Under the pieces are notes generated by a model, which was given only the letters and a program-made list of their open reading frames with translations, did not search any database and was not told the origin of the DNA. DNA of 64,000 nucleotides from Hymenopus coronatus (Eukaryota > Arthropoda > Insecta > Mantodea > Hymenopodidae). This document shows, piece after piece, positions 11,036 to 21,425 of the stretch. The stretch is taken from the NCBI GenBank assembly GCA_030762935.1, contig CM060883.1, positions 48,476,501 through 48,540,500 on the forward strand, in the 5' to 3' direction. How positions within the stretch are numbered: position 1 is the first letter of the stretch; each line of letters starts with the position of its first letter. Position numbers and translations under genes: made by a program.

Positions 11036-11243
11036 CAGCTCATATTACTGTAGGTTTAGAACATTAGATTTGTCATTTTATATCACTAACCACACGCACA
11101 TTCATCCTCACGTTCATACTTCCAGACTCTGTGGGGATAGGGAATAATTCTGAATAAAGAAACATTCCCCGCCTCATCCGGGAATCGAACCCGAGACTTC
11201 CGGATCAGAATCAGCTCGCTGATCACTCGACCACGGAGGCAGT
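11036..11243 (-). mobile_element. SINE-B copy, main part
   Basis: On the minus strand: head TGCCTCCGTGGTCGAGTGAT, B box GGGTTCGATTCCCGGATG, body AATGTTTCTTTATTCAGAAT, then CCCCACAGAGTCTGGAAGTA and ATGAACGTGAGGATGAATGT. A well-preserved RNA polymerase III promoter pair. Confidence 0.85.
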
Positions 11244-11313
11244 CATTATATTCGATTAACATGAAAAAGATAGAAAAACAAGCTTTTATAGTGCCCTTTA
11301 ACAATATCTATAT

Positions 11314-11670
11314 TTTTTACTTTTCCTAGCCGATATGTACGAGAGACTTCACCAGAAATACATGCTTTGAGACCCCTAAATGCAAAATAAAGCATTTTTA
11401 GAAACATGTCCGCGCATATGTATGTGGGGGGAGGGGGGCTGGCATAGCTCAAAAACAAGAAAGCGGTTAAATACCAAGTTCGGTATCTTCAAGGATGCGA
11501 CACGAAGATTTTCAAGAAAATCCCCCACCCCCAAATATCCTTTACATGGCATATTTATCGAACATTTTGTCCTTCTCAAAACTGGCGCTAACGGTTTTGA
11601 TTAAATGTCATATTTTAAGATATTTTTATGACAAGTAAAATGTATATCATGAATTTTCTGGGAATAGCCA
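11314..11670 (-). repeat. DRA half-copy R3
   Basis: Blocks 11 to 6 in reverse orientation. At its inner end it meets an oppositely oriented copy (11701 onward), giving a head-to-head fold-back pair. Confidence 0.8.
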
Positions 11671-11700
11671 GAAAATTAATAACATCTTCAAATTCAGAAT

Positions 11701-11884
11701 CGTTACAGCAATTCCCAGGAAATAAAAAATATCCAATATTTCCATGTAAAAGGTAGCTTGGGACATTTGGGGGGGGGGATAAATCTTCATGTCCCATCCT
11801 TAGAAGACGAACTTACACACCAAGTTTGGTATTTATCAAACATTTCATGAATGCGTTATGTTGTTCATAGATAGGCCCTTGTAG
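11701..11884 (+). repeat. DRA half-copy F4, first part
   Basis: Blocks 7 to 9 (TTCCATGTAAAAGGTAGCTT ... CACCAAGTTTGGTATTTATC). It is cut at the tract after block 9 by repeat B and resumes at 12285. Confidence 0.75.
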
Positions 11885-12269
11885 TACAAGTGACTTTCAA
11901 ATGGGATGAGGCTTGTCCTTGAGTGTCACCAGGCCGGCAGTCAATCGGAGTGCTGCGCTTAACTGGGGAGTAACGGGCTAAGTGATTCCGTCAATCAAAA
12001 TACTACTTGCGCTAAGACAAAATATTCAAATTTTGCAAAAAATAATTCACGAGGAAGATAGGGAGTAATGTTCGTAGCAGAACCGTAAAAACCACAGATT
12101 TTTAGCTCAAATAGTTCTCATAATGCACATGAATAAACAGTATGTCGCCAGGTAGATTTGCATGCTCAGTGTGCGAGTGAGAGAGAAATATGAAAAGAGT
12201 GGGGGTAGCAACCTGGCAACGCAGGGCACAATAACGCATCTCATTTGCTGCAGCATAGAACTCTTCCCA
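11885..12269 (+). repeat. Repeat B, copy 1
   Basis: About 385 bp, highly similar and in the same orientation to 21015-21425, from TGACTTTCAAATGGGATGAG through TCACCAGGCCGGCAGTCAAT to TAGAACTCTTCCCA. It lacks about 20 bp present in copy 2 near GTGTTGACATATTGCATTCG. Since it splits a DRA copy, it is most likely a mobile sequence. Class unknown; no terminal inverted repeat or poly(A) seen. Confidence 0.75.
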
Positions 12270-12284
12270 ACTCTTTTGTTTGTT

Positions 12285-12390
12285 ATTCAGGAGGCCTACA
12301 AATAGATTTTTCCAGTGAAACCTCGGTATCGCATTTTTTGTGTGAAAAATACGTATCTGCTAGGTATGTAGTACAATGTTCTGTGTGATT
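12285..12390 (+). repeat. DRA half-copy F4, second part
   Basis: Resumes with block 10 (AGTGAAACCTCGGTATCGCA) and runs into a decayed block 11 after repeat B. Confidence 0.7.
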
Positions 12391-12897
12391 ATTCGGCTGC
12401 TAGAATGCTTTCTGTAAATAATACACAGTTTTGCTAGCTGCAGCAGAGAAGCATAAATACCTTGCATCACTTGTGTGTTTATTACAGGTAAAACCGTTAC
12501 GTCGCTTAGCAGAAGTACCAGCAGTGGAGCATTCGCACAAGTCAAGCATCCTGGCTAATGAGGGAGGAGGCTGCCAGCGCGACCTCTCGACTTTACTTGG
12601 GGTGCATTGTAAACAACTGCACTAGGGTGGCGCTGACATGACGACATGTAGGTAGCCGAGACTACAGTCATCTCTTTAAAAACACGTCGATTCACCAGCT
12701 GCAACCTTTTGTTGTGCACTACTTACTTCTACGTCTTTATTAAGGTGTGAAATTTAAAAAATCCAGCCCATGTAAGATACCTTATTGAAATTTATACCAG
12801 TTATTATACACAACAGTGATATTTTTGCAACTTATCTTATAACCTACATGACTCTTTAAATAATAATGTTTACTGTCTAAATTCATTGTTCTAATAA
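12391..12897. other. Unrecognised
   Basis: A somewhat GC-richer patch near 12480-12640, open on both strands for 61-64 codons. No family recognised. Confidence 0.3.
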
Positions 12898-13193
12898 ACA
12901 TCTGATGTAGTCCATTCACATCTTTCTCTACAGCTCTGTAATAAATTATTGTTAAAAAGTTTACGCTTCTATCTACTTCATGCTAATCGAGATAAACATT
13001 AGAAGACAGAAGAGAAATATGCGCATACACTACGTTAAAATGGTAGTCGAATCTTTTAAAATCTACATTTTTTGTCTATCTCTTATAGTTACCAGTTACG
13101 CAAAATTCCAGATATACATATTATTTGCCATATAAATATCTTTAATGCACAGTATTTTAATCAACATCGTTAGAGCCATTTTTGAGAAAATTA
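12898..13193 (+). repeat. DRA half-copy F5 with internal deletion
   Basis: Block 1 (GTAGTCCATTCACATCTTTC), block 2 and then, after losing blocks 3-4, block 5/6 up to AATCAACATCGTTAGAGCCA. Blocks 7-11 absent. Confidence 0.75.
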
Positions 13194-14834
13194 TTACTTG
13201 TACTCTCCAAAACGTTTGATTTTTCAAAATGTAACAACTTAACAAAATTAGAACATTGTTTCGAAAAATATGACCATTTTATTTAATGAACTTTGCGAGG
13301 CAATACAAAAATATCCAAAAAATTATGAAAAAATTGCATCGTGTGAAACATTTTGAGTATGGAAACGCGTATAAAAAGTTTGCGAGAAGATAAGGTTTAA
13401 AGTTGGGACGTCAGGCTACGGATATTACATATGTTTTGGACTCCATTTTAAGGCGTTCCGCTTGTTAAATGACTGAACTTTTTTGGGGTTCAATTCTGTG
13501 TTATTTTCCCAAATTCAAAATTCAAATTCTCTCACAAAAATACATCTAGAGGTCTGAAAATTTCCCCCAGTGTAATAAAAAGTCTGGATGGAATTGTTTA
13601 TATTGGTCATAAATTAATTTTAAAAAAATAATTAGTATACTCATGCCCTACTTTTGCAGTTTTTTTTTTTTCCAATTTATGACATAAAATATATTTTTTT
13701 AGAAAGACTGTCCACTATAAGAAAATTTCAAGCAGAATTTGTTACAAAGGTATTAAGAAATGTAGGTAATTTTAAAAATGGTGCCTATAGCTCAATATTT
13801 ATAGAAGATCCATTTTTATTTTAGCTAATTAAACGGAATAAATTACTAACATATTCAGAATGAATACACATAATTGAATGAACCTTGATGTAAATACTTT
13901 TGTTGCTAGTGATGACTGTACAAAAAATTATAGCTCTAGTTTTAGTACTTTAGAAAATCGCTTTTTGTCACTTCCAAAGAGTCAATAGGTAAATATCCGT
14001 ACTATTTGAATATCTCTCTGTCACTTCAGTCTTCTGTATCTCTCTTGTACCTACTAAGATCTGTGTAGTAAAACTATTACAGCAAACATTTACCTCGATT
14101 AACATGAAGTAGATAGTAGAGCTATGTGTCTATATAAACGACAGTGGGTAGAGTAAGACGTTTATTAAAATTATTTTCTTCGAAGTAGAGTAATTTTAGA
14201 AATCCTCACGACTCTAAAGAGAAACTTCCTTGCTTTTTAATCTCTAAAAGTCATACCACCAGCATCGCCTATGTTTTAACGGCATTGCTTTAGGGATTGG
14301 AAGTCGCACCCTTTTCGGTATGAAAGCCACGTCCCCATATAGCATATGAATGGGATGTGGATCTGTAGCTGAATAAATAAGACATTATCCATAAGGGGAG
14401 CTTCGCCCCTCGTCCCTACTCAGGTGCGTATCACTGTCTGTGTAAATTATGACGTGAATATGGGGGAGTCCGGTCAAACACGCGGCATGCCCCAGTCTCC
14501 CCCGCTTGTTTTCATTCAGAATCCAAATCATTTTACAGAGATGAGCTCGGATATACAACTCTGGAATGGTTCCTGCCCGCTGACGGACACACGCAACAAG
14601 GCACGAGTCGCCGTATAATACCTATACGAATAGAATGTGATACCATAGTTATTGCTAAGAAAAGTTTAACTTCTTATTCTGGGTTCAATAGTTGGTATTG
14701 CCTGGTAGTAATGCAGTCTGTAAACAGTTCCAAATACACCGCGATATCTGACCTGGACTTGTTACTTTAGCAGTATTGTCAACCTTCGAATTCTCGTGAT
14801 TCTCGAAAAGTTGCTAAATGATCGCGAAACTTAA
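13194..14834. other. Mostly unrecognised; short DRA scrap at 14079-14124
   Basis: Very AT-rich to about 14000. A reverse block 2 scrap (TACCTCGATTAACATGAAGT) lies at about 14092. At 14380-14610 is a GC-richer patch with a small stem-loop (GGGGAGCTTCGCCCCT). No gene recognised. Confidence 0.35.
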
Positions 14835-15580
14835 AAATCTGATCTTTTCCATGCACATGACTTTCTCTAGCTGTTCCACAAACAAACTTTCCTTACACAA
14901 GAATATTATTTTATCTACATCATGCTAATCAAGATAAACATCAGCAGAAATGGTCTTATTACTTAGTTCCTTACCAGCAGAAGAGAAAATAGGGACTATG
15001 CTAGGCTAAAGCGATAGTCATATATTTTTAAACCTATCGCTATGTGAAACAATTGAAATTCGGTTCTCTTTTGCAATCCAGGAGTAAAACAAAAGTTGAC
15101 TTCCCGCTTTAGAAAAGTTTAAATAGCTTAAAAATGAAACCAACAACAAGGAATACCTCGGAAACGCTTAACTCCAGAAAAATTAATAACTTATAAAATT
15201 CAAGATATACATTTTGTTTGTCAAGAAAATAGCTTAAATGGCATTTTAATCAAAATGTTTCGAGCCATTTTTGAGAAAATCAAAGTTTTCGAAAAATGTT
15301 TCATGTAAATGGTAGTGGGAGGCGGGCGGGGAGAAATTTCTTGAAAATCTTTGTGTCGCATCCTTGAAAGATGCTGAACCTAAATACCAAGTTTGGTATT
15401 TAACAGGCTTTTCATTTTTGAGCTATGCTGTCCACACAGGCGAGCGCGGAAATGTTTCTTAATTTCTTTTTAATTTAGGAGGTCTCAAAACATCGTAAAA
15501 TTGTGGTTTCGAATTTTTGGGTGGAATGCAATACTTGTCTATCTACTATGTACATTGTGCATACGTGCTAGAAAGTAAAA
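14835..15580 (+). repeat. DRA copy F6, near full length
   Basis: Blocks 1 to 11, ending CTAGAAAGTAAAAATG. Part of block 5 is lost: AACTCCAGAAAAATT runs quickly into the block 6 region. Confidence 0.85.
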
Positions 15581-16264
15581 ATGTATTTAATTTAGGCCCG
15601 GATGTATACAACATTATTAGTACATGAAAGTAACCATAAATTACAATTAACTTCGAGCTTTCGTAGTATAAAAATAATCCATAGTTTTTAACTGACAGTT
15701 AAATCTAACTTGCCAATTTTCGCAAGTTAAATCGTACTAAGAGCTCTTTATTACTGCTACAAACAACTCTTTATTTCTTCCAAGTGATTACAATAAAATA
15801 ATCTGTTTACAAATATACGTCTTTATTCAAAGCTTTCGCAACAATTTTTCCGTACAGGTTTTTTTTTTTTTGTTTTTGTTTTTTCCCTCCAACGATCGCT
15901 GCAGAGATGGCTAGGACTTCACGTTCCGAAATTCCCGTCGAGAACTGACTCGTCTGAGCTCGTTCTTCGATCACGTGGCAAAAAACTTCCAGAAGTAGTG
16001 CTTATTGTAGCGTGTGCAAACCACCGCAGGTGTCACAAAACACATAGGTGCAACAATCGGAGTTCCTATGTAAAGAGCTCGTCGACTGTTCACATGTTCG
16101 CCCGCGTAAATGTAATAATGCATTAGCTAATGAAAGGAAGCCAAAGGGTAAACGGCAACAATTAGCTCGGACTTTCGAAGCAAGCCACTCACATACGAGC
16201 GGCGATTACGGCCGCAAGGCATAGTGTCAATATTGTAGAGCAAAATAATAATTAAAATGAGAGA
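15581..16264. other. Unrecognised, with a GC-richer island
   Basis: 15895-16230 is less AT-rich and contains CpG-bearing words (GAAATTCCCGTCGAGAACTG, GATTACGGCCGCAAGGC), with no open frame of note. It could be a decayed element or a regulatory island. Confidence 0.3.
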
Positions 16265-16265
16265 A

Positions 16266-16355
16266 CGTAGGCTTTCACGGCCGGAGTCATTGTAACTAAG
16301 AAATGTTTCCGGGCTGTTTTGCCGTGGTCTGCTGGTGTTAGGAGTACCAGACGTT
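16266..16355. repeat. Short repeat J, copy 1
   Basis: TAGGCTTTCACGGCCGGAGT ... TCCGGGCTGTTTTGCCGTGG. The same order of words appears at 29773-29850, where it is a clean insertion. Function unknown. Confidence 0.6.
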
Positions 16356-16474
16356 ACAATAATTAAAATGGTGAGTTAATTGAATTGTAATGTTTATTTG
16401 AAAACAGTAGCTGTAATATTTCATTTTTCATATACATATAACGCAAAGTAAAAAAAAAAAAAAAAAAATTCTTG

Positions 16475-16613
16475 ACTGCCTCCGTGGTCCAGTGGTAAGC
16501 CGACTTCTCACCCGGAGGTCCTGGGCTCAATTCCTGGCTGGGGCGGGGAAGTTTTCTTTAACTAGAATTATTTCTCACCCCCACAGAATTTGGAGATATG
16601 GATGTGAGAGTGA

Positions 16614-16644
<31 letters not shown>

Positions 16645-17168
16645 TGTATGTATGTATGTATGTATGTATGTATGTATGTATGTATGTATGTATGTATGTA
16701 TGTATGTATGTATGTATGTATGTATGTATGTATGTATGTATGTATGTATGTATGTATGTATGTATGTATGTATGTATGTATGTATGTATGTATGTATGTA
16801 TGTATGTATGTATGTATGTATGTATGTATGTATGTATGTATGTATGTATGTATGTATGTATGTATGTATGTATGTATGTATGTATGTATGTATGTATGTA
16901 TGTATGTATGTATGTATGTATGTATGTATGTATGTATGTATGTATGTATGTATGTATGTATGTATGTATGTATGTATGTATGCATGTATGTATGTATGTA
17001 TGTACGTACGTACGTACGTACGTATGTATGTATGTATGTGTGTGTGTGCGCGTTTGAAGAAAATGAAACGATTAAAAAAAGTACCATCGTAAAGAATCTA
17101 TAGACGAGTTGTTTCTATTGCAAAGCCCCCCGATATTAAAGGGGGCTACATAAATTAAACAATTAAAA
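16475..17168 (+). mobile_element. SINE-B copy carrying a giant TATG microsatellite
   Basis: Head GACTGCCTCCGTGGTCCAGT (A box), B-box region GGGCTCAATTCCTGGCTGG, body AGTTTTCTTTAACTAGAATT and CCCCCACAGAATTTGGAGAT. After GATGTGAGAGTGAATATG the element runs into the microsatellite and resumes at about 17090 with the tail GTTTCTATTGCAAAGCCCCC and GGGGGCTACATAAATTAAAC. Without the microsatellite it would be about 250 bp. It directly abuts DRA copy F7. Confidence 0.85.
16617..17048. repeat. (TATG)n microsatellite with (TACG)n and (TG)n end
   Basis: About 96 tandem TATG units with one variant (TGCA near 16981), then about five TACG units, a few more TATG and a TG/CG tail. No frame has a stop on either strand, so predicted proteins of 145 to 203 aa (MYVC or HTYI repeats) are artefacts. 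Confidence 0.97.
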
Positions 17169-18036
17169 AAAATCTGATGTGTTCCATTCACATGACTTTC
17201 TCTAGCTGTTCCACAAACTTTTCTTATAAAAGAGTATTCTTTTATCTGCGTCAAGATAAACATTACCAGATCTGGTCTTATTATTTTCTTCTTTGTAAGT
17301 AGAAGGGAAATAAGGGAATGCACAAGGCTAAAGCGATAGTCGGATCTTTTAAAAGCCAGTCGCTAAGTGAATCAATTGAAACTCGGCTATATTTGCTTCC
17401 TAGGAGTAACAAAAACGAAACAGGCAAAAAGAAAGATGTCTGCCGTATGAGAAAAGTTTAAGTGCCTTAAATCTGAAACCAATAACTTGGAATATCTCGA
17501 AAACGGTTAACTGTACAAAGATAAAAAATTATATAAGATGTATAGATATGCCATAAATTGTCTTTTAATGGGATTTACATTTTTTGCGTGTTAAGTTTTT
17601 GTTTATCTTGTTATGGTTTACAAGTCATATGGATGAAGAGGTCTTCAGAAGCTATTCCAGAAAATTCAAGATATATTTTATTTGTAAATAGCTTTAATAT
17701 ACGATATTTTAGTCAAAATCGTTAGAGCCATTTTTGAGATAGTCAACATTTTCGAAAACTTTTCCATGTAAAGAGTAGTTGTGGGTGGGAGGATTTTCTT
17801 GAAAATCTTCGACGGGCATATTTGGAAGAACTGAACTAGGATACCAAGTTTGGTATTTAACGACTTTTCGTTTTTGCCCGAAGACGCACACACGGACATT
17901 TTTCTAAAAATGTTTTTATATTCAGGGGGTCTCAAAACATGCATTTCCGGTGAAATTTCGGCATTGAATTTTGGGTGGAATACAATAGCTTCTATATCTA
18001 CTATGCACATTGTATATATGGGATATAGCAAGTAAT
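17163..18036 (+). repeat. DRA copy F7, near full length
   Basis: Begins CTGATGTGTTCCATTCACAT and ends with a decayed block 11. The block 8 palindrome is intact. Confidence 0.9.
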
Positions 18037-18261
18037 AGGTTACGGATTTACTTGTTTTAGGTTATATCGTTATGATCATTATTTAAACGTGCAATAAACT
18101 ACGTTCCTACTTTAAATTAGGCTTATTTATCATAAATCATTTTATTTTCCGGTTCCTTTCCGATATTTCATTAGATGTTGAAAAGATGTACACTGTGTTA
18201 CTTCACGAGAAATATTTTTATTATTCAATGACAACCATTTAAAATGAGTTTTAGCTACCAA

Positions 18262-18540
18262 AGCTTGTTGTAGAACTGGAACAGAAACTACGTTCTCAAC
18301 CACAATAGATAAAAGAAATCATGATTTCAACCCAATGTTAATAAAACTACTGTCAGATTTTAGGCCACTTGGTTATTGCGATAGTTTATTATTGACAAAG
18401 CAATTGTTAGTAGAATGAATCATAAAGCCAGCGAGATTGCAAGTTTGAGTCTTCAATTTATTAAAATGGCAACTGAAGATATTTAGAGGAGGAAAGCCAT
18501 GTTTGATTTTTGCAACATTCGTAACTTCCGAGAAACTAAG

Positions 18541-18591
<51 letters not shown>

Positions 18592-18605
18592 ACATATCCC
18601 CATCA
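18262..18605 (+). pseudogene. PIF/Harbinger transposase fossil 1, first part
   Basis: A frame reads NHDFNPMLIKLLSDFRPLGY, corresponding to the NHALNP...LRFYATG-type segment of HARBI1/PIF transposases. Another frame gives EIASLSLQFIKMATEDI. Stops and frameshifts throughout. A (TA)n run (18541-18590) and then a SINE-A copy split it; it resumes after 18905. Neighbouring fossil 2 repeats the same region. Confidence 0.75.
18541..18590. repeat. (TA)n microsatellite
   Basis: About 25 TA units within the Harbinger fossil. Confidence 0.95.
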
Positions 18606-18900
18606 AATGTAAATGGCGTGTTATTTATGGACGCTCTTTAACTACTGTGGTTCTCAGCGTCCCATTCCAAATTGGGCGTTAATGACCGCTTAATTTTGCT
18701 CAGAGGCCTCTCTATCAGGCTTGAGGTTCTTTGCCGTAAATCTACGACACGGGACCAACGGCTTTACTTCCCTTCCGAAGGAAGCCATGCTAAGGATTTT
18801 AACGCCCGAAAAAATCCATCGTCCTCCACCGGGTTTGAACCCGCGACCTTGGGTATATGAAGTTAGCATGGTAACCTCATATACCCAAGGTCGCGGGTTC
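18606..18900 (-). mobile_element. SINE-A copy with inverted head end
   Basis: Normal from the tail (AAATGGCGTGTTATTTATGG) to the B-box region, but instead of finishing its tRNA head (...ACCACGGAGGG) it turns back: 18832-18860 is repeated inverted at 18877-18905 with no mismatch (29-bp arms, 16-nt loop). The flanking CCATC before 18606 and at 18904-18908 may be the target duplication. Confidence 0.85.
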
Positions 18901-18903
18901 AAA

Positions 18904-19030
18904 CCATCGTATTCCCCGAAGGCAACAATGCAGTCTCTTCAGAAATAGCCAGGAAGAATAATTGATATGCTAGGCAAAGTCGATATGAACATATCCATTA
19001 ATGGCCACGGTATTATAATATATAAGCAAC
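18904..19030 (+). pseudogene. Harbinger transposase fossil 1, second part
   Basis: Continues the same gene after the SINE: CCCCGAAGGCAACAATGCAG parallels the P-G-G-N-N-A segment in fossil 2. Followed by GGCAAAGTCGATATGAACAT, also shared with fossil 2. Confidence 0.7.
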
Positions 19031-19042
19031 ACAATTAGAATT

Positions 19043-19440
19043 GACAAAAAGAAATCATGCTTTGAACCCAATATTAATAATACTGCTGACAGATTTTATG
19101 ACCCTCGGTTATTGCAGATACGTTTAATATTGATGAAGCAACTGCCAGTAGAATGATTCATAAAGTTACCAGAGAAATTGCAAGTTTGAGTCTTCAATTC
19201 ATTAAAATGGCAACTGAAGACATTTAGGTGAGGAAAGCCATGTTTGGTTTTTACACGATTCGTAACTTTCCAGAAATTAAGTGATATAAATTGTGTACAC
19301 CTCCAATGTATTCCCTGGAGGCAACAATGCAGAGGTCTTCAAAAATCGTCAGGAACAATAATTGATTTGCCAAGCAAAGTCGATATGAAATATTTCCATA
19401 CATGGTCATCGGTTTTATAATATAAGCAGGAATCGCTGGC
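19043..19440 (+). pseudogene. PIF/Harbinger transposase fossil 2
   Basis: Three successive frames give RNHALNPILIILLTDFMTLG, then ATASRMIHKVTREIASLSLQ, then PGGNNAEVFKNRQE. In intact HARBI1-type proteins these lie in this order, the last within the DDE nuclease segment after the GxIDxTH motif. Here that motif survives only as a weak INCVH. At least two frameshifts and stops; inactive. It parallels fossil 1 from the NH..NP segment to the CAAAGTCGATATGAA words, so the pair is a tandem duplication or two adjacent insertions. Confidence 0.8.
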
Positions 19441-21014
19441 ATTAATTTATTTCCGGGTTGAGCAAATTCTCGTCGTACACATTTCGCACTGTTGCCATGT
19501 AATTTATGGTTTATACTAACTCGTGATGACAGACGTGGGTTAATTTTATACAACACAGAATAATTATTTATGACCAATGCTTGCTAACCTATGACTAAAA
19601 CTGAACTACGATTAGTGATCCTTATATAATCCGGATTTTTAGTGTACTTTATTTAGCTTGTAAACAGATTCACTCACTCAAGTAATGAGGACAATAGATT
19701 CACTTTTATTAGAGGAGGAAGAGGAAAATGAAAGTTGTTAATTTCCCAGATATTGACGTTTCCCACTATTTATTTTCTACCTTCTTCACATGCTTGCAGA
19801 TATACCCTCAAGAGTTATGTTACGGTGACCATTTACCTCAACTATAAAAGCGCCAATGGAATGACCGAGATTAGGCAATTTCAACCAATCGCGGTCATCT
19901 GACTGGAGCGATGTTATAGAAAATCTTATCGCAGCTGATATTCATTTCTTTAAAATATTGTCGCACATGACGTACGTATATTTAATCTCCTGTCTTGGTT
20001 ATTGGTAATAAGTGACATTTCCGGCAGCCAACCTTCACTTTTAATAACTGTCAGTTCCACATTTGTACTTTCAATTAATTCAGTTACAATGGTTATTTAA
20101 ATTTGTATCCAATTCATAATGTATTTAGTTCAAACAAAGAGTGAAAATAATCATTATTTGTATTTCTTATGTATGAGACGAGTACAATAACCTCAAATAA
20201 AAAAACGTTTGCTACCATTTCATGTATTATTTATTAAAAGCTGAAATAAAACAGTTGTTCTCTATTTCTATTGTTTCTGTCGATATTCGTACATAAGGTG
20301 TAGACACGGTCGGCCATATCATAACTCAGGAGGCAGTAAAATGTGTCATCTACAAATGTAAGTATTACTCATAACCTGATAAAATCTCTCTTCCTATGTG
20401 TTATACATAATAGTCTATTTTGCTTAATTGTCTTATCAAATATAACTCGTGTTTTCATCTCTTAGGACAATTCACTCCTGTCGCTTCGTTCTGGTCGTGA
20501 ATTATCGACAAGATGAAAACAGTCGTGGTGTTACACTTATGGTCAGACCTCGGATTCAGATCACACATGTATGATGAGCAAGAGAGAGCCAGTGTGTCCA
20601 CTTTAAACATCATTTTTTATGTTTGCTTCATACAACTTATACTTGTACACAGAACTGTTAGTATATCATAGCAGACGGTTTGTGGCATTTAAGACTACAA
20701 CAAAAGGTGCCAAATTAGGAAGTAGATAACTAAGAATTGAAAAAGTATGCAGATGGAGCACCTACATTTCGGTAGATGTGTACACTTCCGAAACGTCAGT
20801 GCTACACCAACAAGCTTGAAGTTCAAGAACATCTAGAATGTAATTAGGGGCTAAGTTTTCTCGAATCCACTTCTCAAAGTTCACATGGTTCGTTTGTCCT
20901 CTAATTGTCCGCGAAGAGAAGAAGAGAATTTTTCAGAAACTGTTTCCACTAACCGCATGAACTGTTAACTACATTTGTGTTCACATGCATATCTAACTTT
21001 GGTAGCAGTTGCAC
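19441..21014. other. Unrecognised, with one short inverted repeat
   Basis: No repeat family match. Positions 20453-20517 form an imperfect hairpin (GTTTTCATCTCTTAGGACAA against TTATCGACAAGATGAAAAC). The 108-codon minus-strand frame at 19577-19251 is antisense to Harbinger fossil 2 and is not a gene. Confidence 0.35.
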
Positions 21015-21425
21015 TACAGTGACTTTCAAATAGGATGAGGTTTGTCCTTGAGTGCCACCAGGCCGGCAGCCAATCGGAGTGCTGCTGTGTTGACATATTG
21101 CATTCGCGCTTAACTGGAGAGTAATGCACTAAAGGATTCCATAACTCATAAATACTACTTGCGCTAAGATAAATATTCAAATTCTGCAAAAATAAAAATA
21201 ATCCATGAGGAAGATAGAGAGTAATGTTCGTACCAGAATCATAAGAACCACAGAGTTTTAGCACAAATCGTTTTCATAATACACATGAATAAACATTATG
21301 TCGCCAGGCAGATTTGCAGGCTCAGTGTGCGAGTGAGAGGGAAATATGAAAAGAGTGGGGGTAGCAACCTGGCAACGCAGAGCATGATAACGCATCTCGT
21401 TCGCTGCAGCGTAGCACTCTTCCCA
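21015..21425 (+). repeat. Repeat B, copy 2
   Basis: About 410 bp, from ACAGTGACTTTCAAATAGGA to GTAGCACTCTTCCCA. Direct-orientation match to 11885-12269, slightly longer. Here it lies in unique-looking sequence, so its ends can be defined by comparison. Confidence 0.75.

Noticed and set aside
16492..17103. Open frames of 145-203 aa (MYVC repeats; HTYI on the other strand)
   Set aside because: Pure consequence of the TATG tetranucleotide run, which contains no stop in any frame.
18690..18948. Frames with NPRPWVYE...TSYTQGRGFKPG-type sequence
   Set aside because: These are translations of the SINE-A tRNA-like head and recur at every SINE-A copy.
19251..19577. 108-aa minus-strand frame
   Set aside because: Antisense to the Harbinger transposase fossil, where three plus-strand frames give recognisable motifs.
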